NCBI GenBank assembly: GCA_037976565.1
Contig: CP137675.1
Location: 18,532,811 to 18,596,810 of the forward strand
Reading direction: 5' to 3'
DNA length: 64,000 nt
From: Mesocentrotus franciscanus
Taxonomy: Eukaryota; Echinodermata; Echinoidea; Camarodonta; Strongylocentrotidae
Under the pieces are notes generated by a model, which was not told the origin of the DNA, ran no database searches, and was given only the letters and a program-made list of their open reading frames with translations. The first letter of the stretch is position 1. Each line of letters opens with the position of its first letter. The translations under genes and the position numbers were made by a program. Shown here in pieces: positions 54,343 to 64,000 of the stretch.

Positions 54343-54348
54343 AATAAA
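54343..54348 (+). terminator. AATAAA polyadenylation signal
   Basis: First canonical hexamer after the stop at 54067, giving a 3' UTR of about 300 nt for the gene ending at 53891-54067. Confidence 0.5.
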
Positions 54349-54689
54349 ATATAGATATTAAAAATGGAAATTTTATTCCTAGTCCTATTTCATTTATTAC
54401 TATTAGTAGTGTTAGTAATAATTTTTTTGTTTAACCGTTGTCTGTTTACTAGGTTATTCAGAAGAAACCAGAGCTGGTTTCTTCTGGGTTAGTTAGCATG
54501 AATGTTGATTAAGAAATGTAAATTACACAGACCTGTTAAATAACACCCTGCACCCCCAAAGAAAAAGAAAAAGAAGAAAAAAATCTTTTAAAAGATATTT
54601 TTTCAGATTTGTATTTTATCCAAAAATAGTACCTACACAAGGTGAACATAATGTAAATAGTCGAGCATTGACGTATTTTGATAGGTTGG

Positions 54690-55142
54690 TGATGATGATT
54701 GTGATGGTGGTGAGCATGATGGTGATGGTGGTGATGGTGGAGATGATGGCAATGGTGGTGATGTCGGTGGTGATGGTGATCATGATGGCTATGGTGATGA
54801 TGATGACGGTGATTATGATGATGGCGATGATGATCGTGATGGCAATGCTGATGGTGGTGGTGATGATGGCAATGGTGACGGTGATTATGATGATGGCGAT
54901 GATGATCGTGATGGCAATGCTGATGGTGGTGGTGATGATGGCAATGGTGACGGTGATTATGATGATGGCGATGATGATCGTGATGGCAATGCTGATGGTG
55001 GTGGTGATGATGGCAATGGTGACGGTGATTATGCCAATGCTGTTGGTCATGTTCGTGATGATGGTGATGATGTCGGTGGTGATGGCGATGATGGCTATGG
55101 TGATGATGGCGATGATGATTGTGATAATGATGTTGAAGATGA
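54690..55142. repeat. GAT-type minisatellite with a 72-bp higher-order unit
   Basis: TGATCGTGATGGCAATGCTG recurs at 54831, 54903 and 54975, exactly 72 bp apart, flanked by simpler GATGGTGGTGAT repeats. The unit length is a multiple of three, which keeps both strands open for long stretches (Met/Val on one strand, Ile/Thr on the other). Confidence 0.93.
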
Positions 55143-55189
55143 AAATTAGAATTCTATAAGTTTTATTTGAGCCCTTGCAGCCCACCGCA

Positions 55190-56600
55190 CACTAAGATTT
55201 TTATCCGAGGGTCATAAACACATAAACAAAATCAGAAAATAAATTACCAGATATATATTCCGCGGGTCACTATAAAACAAAATCAAAGAGAATAAGGGAA
55301 AGAATTTTGTAATATTTTATTTCCAGGAATACACATGAACTGGAGTTACACAATTGACAAAAGAATTATCAAATAAAATATTACCATCATCGAATGCCTG
55401 GGAATTACCAAAATAAATTCCTGTTTAAGGCTCTTCTCATTAGTCCATGGTTTACAAATATAAAAACACATTTCAGAACTTTTACAACCATAAAATTATA
55501 AGCAGGGATGGAAACAATCATATTTTCATTTTTCAATCACATTGCCCCGAAAGTTTGTATTTACACAAATATACATTTGAGAAAGAATAATGTGTCTTCT
55601 TTGTTAAAATGATATCAAAAACTGGCCCAAAATAGCCTATATAGACACTTAAATCCTCCCTTCTGTCCCCTATTCATTCTAGAGCTGGTATTCTATATTG
55701 TACTTGAGTGTACTTGTGTGAGTATCCGAATCCAACTTGTACTTTCTGTACACTTCTATTATTATGTAGCGCATGAGTATCATACACAATAATAAGTATG
55801 TGGGGCAATACAAAGCCTCTACGTCCGGGGGTTACGCACCCGAGAGTAATACATGAATACCCCTAATCTCTGTCTATCCTCCGTGCGTGTTCACGTAAAG
55901 CGCACGGACTGGTTGGACCGCACAGTACATCGATAATCGACGCAAAACTAGATATAGCGTAGTATCCCCCGGTTGATCTTAACGCAAAACGCTCGCCGAT
56001 CGGCCATGTCAATTTTCCGCCGAAGTCTATTATGCATCAGCTACTACTTTGCTAGTTCCTGACTGGTATTGAGATAGACATCGATAGGAAGTGTGATATT
56101 ATGTTAGGAAAATATCTACATTATGTGGTAAGCCAAAATTTAACGAGACGCACCCCCGATAAAAATGATTTTTTAACATGAATATCCGACTCTTCAAATA
56201 TTTTTTTTCTCCAAGTTTTCTTCGTGTATTTTTCACATTTTAAAACATCACTCACTACTTATTGAATAGTACACTAAAATGTTTATTATTCTGGCTCGAT
56301 ATTCATGACAATTTCATTGTTATTAAATGAATCCTGAGCAGATAAGAAGAACGAGAACTGTGCCATGTTTTTGCTTATTACGTATGCAAGGGGAGCAAAA
56401 ACATGCATACGACTTGAATAAATACGGGCGATTTTGCGAGCGCTGCGGTCTGACTGAGTATAGTAGTACGAGTCCGCGCCGCACGAAAAAAAATACATGC
56501 ACATAACACTTTCACAAGACTCGAAGGCTGCCAACTTAAATGAGGGCGACATACCGATATCTCATGCCAACAATATTGCTTTTATTTCTTCGGCAGCAGT
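55190..56600. other. Intergenic DNA with a CpG-richer core
   Basis: A segment at about 55810-56070 is richer in CpG (CTACGTCCGGGGGTTACGCA, AACGCTCGCCGATCGGCC). It shares a 25-bp identity and a 16-bp inverted identity with the region around the divergent gene start. The 88-codon minus-strand ORF at 56286-56552 resembles no family I know. Confidence 0.45.
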
Positions 56601-56617
56601 GGCACTGTGCCCGAGAA

Positions 56618-57366
56618 TTGATTGATTGATTGATTTTTATTCGACAAGCTTCCAACATACAACAATATACAAGAACAACAGATCAAAATTAAGTCAGCTT
56701 GAACATGATAACCCACGAAAGCTCGAGAGCTTACTTCCAGTGGGGTCCCCGACATACATGTACAAAATGAATTAGTTAAAATAGTAATATTTACAGACAA
56801 ATAAGAAAGAAAAACAATTATTAAATATAATAATGATGATACTTTAAATTGATGATGGAAATGATAATAAGTATAAGAAGAAAAAGAAGAAGGAGAAGAA
56901 GAGAAAGAGGAGGAGGAGGAGGAAGGAGAGGAAAACAATGATGAATATGTTTAATTTCTATAGCGTACAAAAACACAAGTATACATATACAAAATTAAAA
57001 AGTATGAACCGGCAGAAGAATAAAAAAAAAAAAAACATAAAATCTGTATTCAGGCTATTTCAATCATATAACATTTTATTCGCTTCTTTCCTCTGACTCT
57101 CGAGTGTTAGGTATTCCTTCAATTTCCTCTTAAAACGAGCAAAGTTTTCTATTTCCTTTATATCATTAGGAAGGGAATTCCCATATTGTATGGCATTGTA
57201 ATAAAACGAATTTCCAATACTACCGACTCTTGCTGGTAAGTTAAAGTTGAATCTGCTATTTCTTGTATTATAATCATGTAAGTCAGTAACAAGATCGAAG
57301 TCGGATCGAAGTAATACTATAGTATCCCATTTCTTCGAAAGAATAAGAATGTCATTGCATGCAGTT
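56618..57366 (-). mobile_element. 3' end of a non-LTR retrotransposon (CR1/L2/jockey-type LINE remnant)
   Basis: The minus-strand frame from about 57366 to a TGA at 57060-57062 reads DLHDYNTRNSRFNFNLPARV then GNSFYYNAIQYGNSLPNDIK and FARFKRKLKEYL. This is the typical C-terminal tail after the reverse transcriptase domain of such LINEs (H-x-Y-x-TRN ... WNSLP-like ... F-K-x-L-K). Upstream sequence has stops, so only the tail is left. The 3' end is followed by a (GATT)n run at 56619-56638, seen as a microsatellite tail in several LINE clades. A GA-rich tract lies inside. Confidence 0.75.
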
Positions 57367-57751
57367 TAGAAAAACTTTCAGAAACTTAGAATAATATGAA
57401 TTGGATTCATGTATTTTGATCATGCAATACGTGATAACATAAATTTAATTATAATATAGTGTGTGTACATAACAGCATGGAATTGTAAATTGTACAATTT
57501 ACAAGTAGTTTTTCTTTATTGCAAACAATTTTGCTCCCCAGGCCTTATATATTCCTGTCAAAATTTCTATTTCTGTGAAGAACTAAATTGGATAACAGTG
57601 TAAATTGTAAAATGCATAGTTTGAAGTGAAAAAATTCAGAACGGCCGACACTCCTTAGGATTTGGGGACCATGGAATAATATAAATGCCAAAGTTCTGTC
57701 CAAGGGAAATAGTTACTAACTGTAAGCATGCGTGGCCACAGGTTTTCCAGA

Positions 57752-57880
57752 CACCCCCTAAACGAGGATTTCTTCTGAAGCCAAAATACACCCTAAATGA
57801 GGATTTCGCGCGTTTTTTCCCCTAATTCACACCCTAAACGGGTATTTCACAAAAGTGTACTCCTAAACAAGTATTGTAAA
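57752..57880. repeat. Short tandem array of ACCCTAAACGAGGATTTC units
   Basis: Four decaying copies of the 18-bp core at 57753, 57790, 57830 and 57860, about 30-40 bp apart. Confidence 0.75.
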
Positions 57881-58255
57881 ATTGTAACCCCTTGAGCATT
57901 TTGAAGTGCGATAGGGATTACCATTTAGGCCTAAGTTGTTGAAAATGTAAAATGAATCAAATTGCGCTTCTGATGTAAAATTCACAATGTAAACACATTT
58001 TATTTCAATAGAGAAGCAATAATATCAACCTGTACACGTCCAAATGGGTTTAATACACAGCCATCATAAGTCCTTTCAAAAGAATTACATTTCAAATTTG
58101 ATATCATATTTTTATATAAAGTACATGTAGCTTTTACAAAAAGTACATGCACACTGTACAATGAACAGTTACTATTCTAGAAGGGAAAACCATAATCAGA
58201 GACTTTTAAGTACAAACATTTTCTATTTCAGGGGAAATTTTCGTGGTCTGCGTAG

Positions 58256-59488
58256 GGTTTTATTCAGGGGCGGCCGAGCGACTTCCAAAGGGCACTTTCT
58301 GTAAAAAAAAGGGGCACCTTCAAAGGGAAATTTCAAGGCGAAAATATACAATTTTGTAGACATTGGTATATACCCCTACAGTGTGATTACATTATCAGGG
58401 ATGATTTCAATATTTGTTTCACTTTATACACCATACAAGATATTGCTTAAGCATTATGCTTTGCAGTTGGGTGTGATGGTCTGAAAATTTATTTGCGAGC
58501 GAGCGAAGCGAGCGAGGAAAATTTTAAGATTTGTGAGGTCGCATGCAGCGCGAAAAATTACATCTTATAAAGAGGAATAAACCCAATCCTGATGGGATTA
58601 TAAACATATTCTCATAACGGAAGACTGAAAAGACCTTTGATAAGTAACATAACTATATCATCTATAGATACGTGAGATCATCAGAGGTGAAAAGAGGCAC
58701 TTATCGCACCTGAAAAGGGGCAATGACCAGATATGAAAAGGGGCACTTATGTGAATGAAACAGGGGCACTTATAATAAAGGACAATGTGCATTAGTTCAA
58801 AGAAAATGGGCACCGATCAGATTTTAAAGGGGCATTAATCGGAGGTGAAGGGGGCACTTATCTGAAGTGAAAAGCAGTAACTTCTCGTACCTGAAAAGGG
58901 TCATTTACCAGAAAAGGGACACTTATGAGAAAGGGAAAGGGCTCCTTTTTAATAGGGCACTTATCATTAGGAAAAGGGGCACTTATTAGAAAGGAAAAGG
59001 GGCACATGTGAAAATGAGGTGCGCTTATCCGAGTTAAAATGGGGGTACTAAGTTATTAAAAGGGGAATAGGCACTTCTTACAAAGGAAAAGAGCACTTCA
59101 CTTGTCAAGGTGAAAGAGGCACCTTTGAGATTTGAATAGGGCAATTATCAGAGGTGAAGGGGGCACTTATCAAAGTGAAAAGAGGCACTTCTCGTACCTG
59201 AAAAGGGGCACTTATGAGAATGGAAAATGGACACTTATTGCAAAGGAAAATGGGAACTTGTCGAAGTAAAAAGGGCACGTGTCCAAATAAAAGGGGCACT
59301 TATCAGAGTTGAAAAGGGGAAGGGGCACTTTTACAAATTAATAGGGGCACTTGTCAAAGTAAAGGACACTTTTCCTATGTAAAAAGGGGCACTTCTTACA
59401 AAGTTAAAGGGGCACTTTTCCTATGTAAAAAGGGCACTTTTCGGGTGCTTGAAAAAGTGGGGCACCCCCCGGGAGGTTTTATTCAGGG
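58256..59488. repeat. GGGGCACTTAT minisatellite block bounded by 14-bp direct repeats
   Basis: Dozens of degenerate units of the type AAAAGGGGCACTTATCAGAG, about 25-40 bp apart, fill most of 58675-59460. The block lies between two exact copies of GGTTTTATTCAGGG (58256-58269 and 59475-59488). It starts CGGCCGAGCGAC and ends GGGGCACCCCCCGGGA. It has no coding frame of interest. Probably a mobile element whose interior became an array. Confidence 0.75.
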
Positions 59489-59869
59489 ATTGGTATAGAA
59501 AATCGCATATCTCCAAAACGCCAGGCCAAAACGCAACTTTCATCGTTTTGATGAAAATATATAGGCCCATATAAGTATTTAAGTATTCCCGAGATCATAA
59601 ATAATATAATAACTTTTATAACACACTTTGAATGATTTTCTCCGATTTGGGCCGATTTTGAACTGAATGATCAGAATGTGCGATAGCTTCAGCATGTGCG
59701 ATAGCTTCAGCTTGACGCCGAATTCGTCACCCTTTCCGGGACCCTTTCCTGGATTGAATACTGCCAAAAAATGAAAATGGGCATAATCCCAGACTGATAA
59801 AAATTAGAATGTTAATAGTTACATGTAGTAATAGGGATACACAAAGCTTATCAAAATATTACAGTATAG

Positions 59870-60545
59870 GAAAGTATCTTTGGCCATTGTACTGCTAATT
59901 TTACATAACTATTTGGTTCAGTACATCCGATGCACATTTGCCCATTGTTTTTCCCAGTACTTGGAGAAAATGACAGGTTTTTTTTTTTAATGCTCAACTT
60001 AAATTTACCTACTTTTTCCCCCATTGGATGACTACATGGTTTGGGATAATAACCCAACTGTTGGATATATTTGACCAACATTGATTTACCCAGTAAAACA
60101 TTGGGCAATATCTTTATTGCTGAATATTATTGTGTAAGGCCTAAACAATTACCACTGGTCAACATTTGTATTTAATGTTTGACCGAGCGACCTCTAATAT
60201 TATCTTTATCTATAATGTTTGGGTTTAGAGGCTTAGTTTTGCTTTGCATCACATTGGGATTTTTTTAATTTTTTTTTTGGGGTGGGGGTTGACCAAGTAT
60301 AACTTGCCCAACAAACTTTACCCAACTTGATGAAATAAAGTGGAAATATTGGGCAACTTTTCTCAATCCTGGCTTATCAAGACAGTGTAACCGTTGTAAT
60401 ATTTGCTCAACTATAAGGTGAAGATAATTGCCACAAATTGGTCAAGCTCTCCTTAGCTGAAATGGTTAAAAGGTAGCTTAAAAATTGGTAATTTTTTAAC
60501 CAACCAGTAGTTGGCTAACTTAATTTACCGAATATTTAGAGAGTG
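59870..60545. repeat. Region with recurrent TTGGGCAA / TTGCCCAAC words
   Basis: TTTGCCCATTG, AACCCAACTGTTGG, TTGGGCAATA, CTTGCCCAACAAACTTTACC and TTGGGCAACTT recur irregularly on both strands. It may be an old element; no ends were found. Confidence 0.4.
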
Positions 60546-60710
60546 TATCAAATGGATAAATCAATATTACAGGCACAGGAAATACCGTTTCCCAAGCACA
60601 GACGGGTAGGTTAGGAACACAAAGAAGAAGAAAAAAAATGAAAATACATTACAAAATTCCCATTTGTAACTCGCATGAACTTTCGTAAATGTTCACATCA
60701 TACATTGTCT

Positions 60711-60785
60711 TCAAAACTCAAGCTGTACTTTCTTCTTTGGAGCAGTCTTTGGTAGGAAATTGAGCAGAGGAAGGAGACAGTTCAC
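60711..60785 (-). CDS. Possible terminal exon of a minus-strand gene
   Basis: After an acceptor CTATTTTCAG the frame reads VNCLLPLLNFLPKTAPKKKV then QLEF and a TGA. The lysine-rich ending and hydrophobic start look protein-like, but it is only 24 codons, no family is recognised and no other exon was found. It may be chance. Confidence 0.25.
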   Translation of the reverse strand: MNCLLPLLNFLPKTAPKKKVQLEF

Positions 60786-61613
60786 CTGAAAATAGCTTAG
60801 AACTCCCTCTCTCCCTACCCCTTCCGAATACTATTTATATTGCCAGTAAATTGATGTACGGTTTCAGGTTTCAACTCTAACTTCATGGAATGAACAAGTA
60901 CAGTCGCATCTGACTAACACATTGTATGCTATATTGGCATTTTAGTGTCCTGACTCAATTGTCATTATCTGCAACGAAGGAACAATGGTATTCTAATTCT
61001 GTTCATTAAAACTGTAAAACCAGCATGCTATACTCAAACTAGATTAAGTGCAATTATGGTAAAATCTGCGCAAAAAAGGAAGTACTGCCAGAACTGTCAT
61101 TAAATGAAAAATCATTATAACGTTAGAGTTTTCTTTATAACTACCTCTACACATACAATCGAATAACCTTAGTGACATTTTAATTTATAAATTCACATAA
61201 TATCATTGCTTTTCCCTTCTGTTTATATGGGACGGGGGCGTGGAGGTAACTTCATTTATATCTGATAGATATCTATTTAATATAATTACACGGATCCCAC
61301 GAATGTCAAAATAATTATCCATTTACGTATTTCTTTATTATTAATATCTGATATTTATACAGGGTATATAGACATTGTTACCAATAGTGGTGGTCATCTA
61401 TTAGGCCTTGTTTGGTAACACAAAATGCAATATCAATTATGAATATCAGTAACAGCAGAATTTTTTTTTTTTTGTGGGGAGTATCCTTGTAATAATAATG
61501 ACTTGTCAAGAACATACTGTTGCATAATTGTAATATCGTATTACACGTATAGACGGTAAGCTATTTTAAAATCAGGTGTAATATAATACTGACATTTTAG
61601 ACATATTTACTTT

Positions 61614-62145
61614 AAATAGGAAGTTCACCCTGATATTAAGTTGGTTTTAATAGAAGCAAAAAAATGAGAGAAACAAGTAAGTGAAAGTTTGAGCAAAAAC
61701 GGATTAAAAATAAGACAGTTATGAATTTATGAAGGTGCAATCGATCAAACACAAATTAGTAACTCTGTGACATATCTTGAGAGGTCCCCTCCCATCTGCC
61801 CTGTACTAAAACAAATTATAAAACAAAATCAATCATACATTCAACCTAAATATTGCAAATATTTTTTTACAAAACCCCTGTGTGAAATAAATACATTCAT
61901 TTCCCTCATCAATAACTAAGAAAATGACAGTTAATTAGGTTTTTTTGTACAGAGCAAATTGGGAGGAGCTCGCAAGATACGTTCACAATGTTGCCAATTT
62001 GTGTTTCACTGATATCAACTTTTAAAAATTCATAACTTTCCTATTTTTTAATCGGATATTGCTCAAACTTTCACTAATTCGGTGCTCTAATGTTTCTGCT
62101 TTTATCAAAACCAATTTGATATATTATGGACTTCCCCTTTAAAAC
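61614..62145. mobile_element. TTAA-flanked element, about 530 bp
   Basis: Left end TTAAATAGGAAGTTCACCCT, right end GGACTTCCCCTTTAA; CCAATTTGATATATTATGGA mirrors the left TCACCCTGATATTAAGTTGG. A TTAA lies at each edge. It is the same family as 29246-29461. Confidence 0.75.
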
Positions 62146-62149
62146 ATCG

Positions 62150-63640
62150 TTCGGTTCCGAGTCGGTTTCGAGTCGGTTTGGCGGTGTGACTGATGTATAA
62201 AGATATAGGCCTAGGCATTCTATCTAACTTTGTCTAATTGAACAAATTATGTTGAGTTTTCTCCGCCTGTAATATAACACAAGTAGTCAGTCTGAATATT
62301 ATATTTCACTTTCATGACATTGATAGCAACCTCGCTGGTATGTCTTGAAGGTTAAAAAGGAGAAAATTCAAGTTGACGATCCTTTATGACCGAAACCTGA
62401 TGATTTAAGAGCAAAACAGGACGTATTAAACGTCACTTCTGACACTCTCTCGTAGCATAGGGAAGTATAACTTTATAGGACCCTGTTTACTGGATTTAGG
62501 AACAAACATTTCCCATTTTACTTAATCTCCCAACAACAAATAATAATAATAATAAATAAAAAATACAAAATAGAAATGGAAATAGAAATAAAACTACAGA
62601 TCGTGACTGGAGTTATAAACATGTTTTGCCATGATTTAATAGCAAAACTTGGCGAATTAAAAGTCACTTTTGACATTATCACTTAGTACGGGATGTAATG
62701 TATATTGGGTCCTGATTTAATGTATTTAGGCACAAACATTTCCTCCAGTTTATAAATCCCCCGACAGTTTAAAAATAAAAACAAAATTATGAAGTAAGCA
62801 TGAAAATAAAAAATAAAGGTAAACAATAAAAAATGGGATTGAAGTTATAAACATGTTTTGACAGTGAACAAAAGAGTGTTTATTATCATCGGCCTAAAAA
62901 AACGTATTATATCATGTTTAAATGAACGCCTTTATATTTGCAAGAACAAATACATTACAATTTGCCCTTCTAAATTAGTTACGTAGGCGGCCCAGACAGA
63001 TTTGCCCCATTAAAACTCCCGACATTTCTGAATTTATATGCGAGTTTAATAGTGCAAAATTGAGTTCTACATGTTTTTTTTATAGAAAACACTGCCCTTG
63101 ACCTAGCTCTTTGGTAGGTAAACAAAATCTGTCATATTCCGACGTCATTATCTGTAAACTACCTTGAAAGAGATTTGATCTGGTACCGTCATAATATTGA
63201 AGAAGTCTTTGTTTTCAAATTAAATAGTTGGTGCATGGCTTGGCTAAAGAAAATATTGAATAAGATGTGACTACAATGCTTCGAATATCTCTAACTCTAT
63301 TTCACGCAAAAGGTAATTACTGTGAATGTTTTTTTTTTTTAATGAACACCCTCTTGTTTTGTGTTTTGTCCCTCTTTCTTGATCTTTATGAGCTTCCTAT
63401 ATTTTATTTTATTTGCTCACACAGTAATCTTTCTATCTTTTCCTTTCTCTCCCGCACTCATTTCTAAAACTAAGAAAATTTCCTTTGATTTAATTGGCTG
63501 ATCACTGAACCTATCAGATATTGTCTGCAATTTTGATCTCTTTTAGAAATAAAATCTATTTCTCTGTTAGTATTGTTACGTTATAAATGATATGAAGGAT
63601 CCCCCATTCTGTCTAGTTTCTTTCTTATTATGTCCGCTGT
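62150..63640. other. AT-rich intergenic DNA
   Basis: A pair of similar blocks, GTATTAAACGTCACTTCTGAC (62420) and GAATTAAAAGTCACTTTTGAC (62653), each followed by GGGTCCTGATTTA-like and ACAAACATTTCC sequence, shows a diverged duplication of about 230 bp period. No gene was recognised. Confidence 0.5.
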
Positions 63641-63659
63641 ATGTTTGAAAGTCTTACTC

Positions 63660-63760
63660 TTCTCCTTCTCTGTCTGTCCGTCTGGTGCCTGTCTCTCTGT
63701 CTCTGTCTCTCTGTCTCTCTGTCTCTCTGTCTCTGTCTCTGTTTCTCTCTCTCACACACC
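63660..63760. repeat. (TCTCTG)n / (CT)n microsatellite
   Basis: CTGTCTCTCTGTCTCTGTCT and similar runs. The Leu/Ser/Cys ORFs over it are by-products. Confidence 0.92.
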
Positions 63761-64000
63761 TTTTCTCTATTTCTTTACATGTTTCTCACTGCAGTGCTTC
63801 CCAACCCCAGTCTTTCTCTTGTGGAAATTGTCCTCCTTACATGTACCTTCATCATGTTCTTCGCAGGGTCATCTCATTCGGGGAGGGGGGCAGGATGGCA
63901 ATGGGAACCGGGGTATCCCACAATAATTCGAAATGTGTAGATGATTTAGGCATCCTGTGATGCCCTTCATGTTAAATATACTGCACAATAATACATGAAG

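Noticed and set aside
54616..55185. 189-codon minus and 163-codon plus ORFs
   Set aside because: Both come from the 72-bp GAT-type minisatellite, which lacks stops on both strands.
56286..56552. 88-codon minus-strand ORF
   Set aside because: No recognisable motif or splice context; kept only as part of the intergenic note.
58675..59460. CRISPR-like array of GGGGCACTTAT units
   Set aside because: Units and spacings vary in length and sequence, the spacers are degenerate copies of one another, and the host is eukaryotic.
63279..63312. Possible start exon ATGCTTCGAATATC...GCAAAAG|GTAATT
   Set aside because: Only about 11 codons, a weak donor and nothing else in support.

Overview
This is AT-rich animal nuclear DNA with long introns, GT-AG splicing, a tRNA-derived SINE family, many short inverted-repeat transposons and large microsatellites. 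The gene content and repeat style fit a marine deuterostome, most likely an echinoderm such as a sea urchin. That placement is inference from general appearance; nothing in the window proves it.

One gene dominates. Nineteen coding exons on the minus strand, from 50578 down to 10853, spell a complete bifunctional peptidylglycine alpha-amidating monooxygenase (PAM). It has a signal peptide, a copper monooxygenase domain (PHM), a low-complexity linker, a zinc lyase domain (PAL), one transmembrane segment and a cytosolic tail. All copper ligands, zinc ligands and catalytic residues that I know for the family can be read. Every exon junction keeps phase except one: the linker exon (22972-23494) leaves in the wrong frame for the next exon, beside a 14-bp tandem repeat.

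Left of PAM (1-10850) there is a small unknown ORF with an internally repeated module (352-855) and a decayed, exon-like second copy of part of it (1066-1256). There are also GAT repeats, a GC-rich dispersed repeat, a SINE, a small TA-flanked hairpin transposon, and long stretches of plain AT-rich DNA that may include the PAM 3' UTR.

The PAM introns hold a hAT-type element with an exact 8-bp target duplication, several TTAA-flanked elements, a large foldback element, SINE copies, a 320-bp tandem duplication, and two related GAA/CTT arrays (about 1 kb and 0.27 kb) in the 13.9-kb intron 5.

Right of PAM, a small divergently transcribed gene seems to start near 52800; its final exon (53891-54067) and a poly(A) signal are visible but its full structure is not. 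Further right are a 72-bp minisatellite, the 3' end of a LINE, a 1.2-kb array of GGGGCACTT units between 14-bp direct repeats, one possible last exon (60711-60785), and a TTAA-flanked element. I found no rRNA, functional tRNA, CRISPR array or bacterial-type operon, and no clear novel multi-gene system. The observations most worth follow-up are the PAM linker frame break, the altered PHM cysteine pattern, the duplicated ORF module and the bounded minisatellite.
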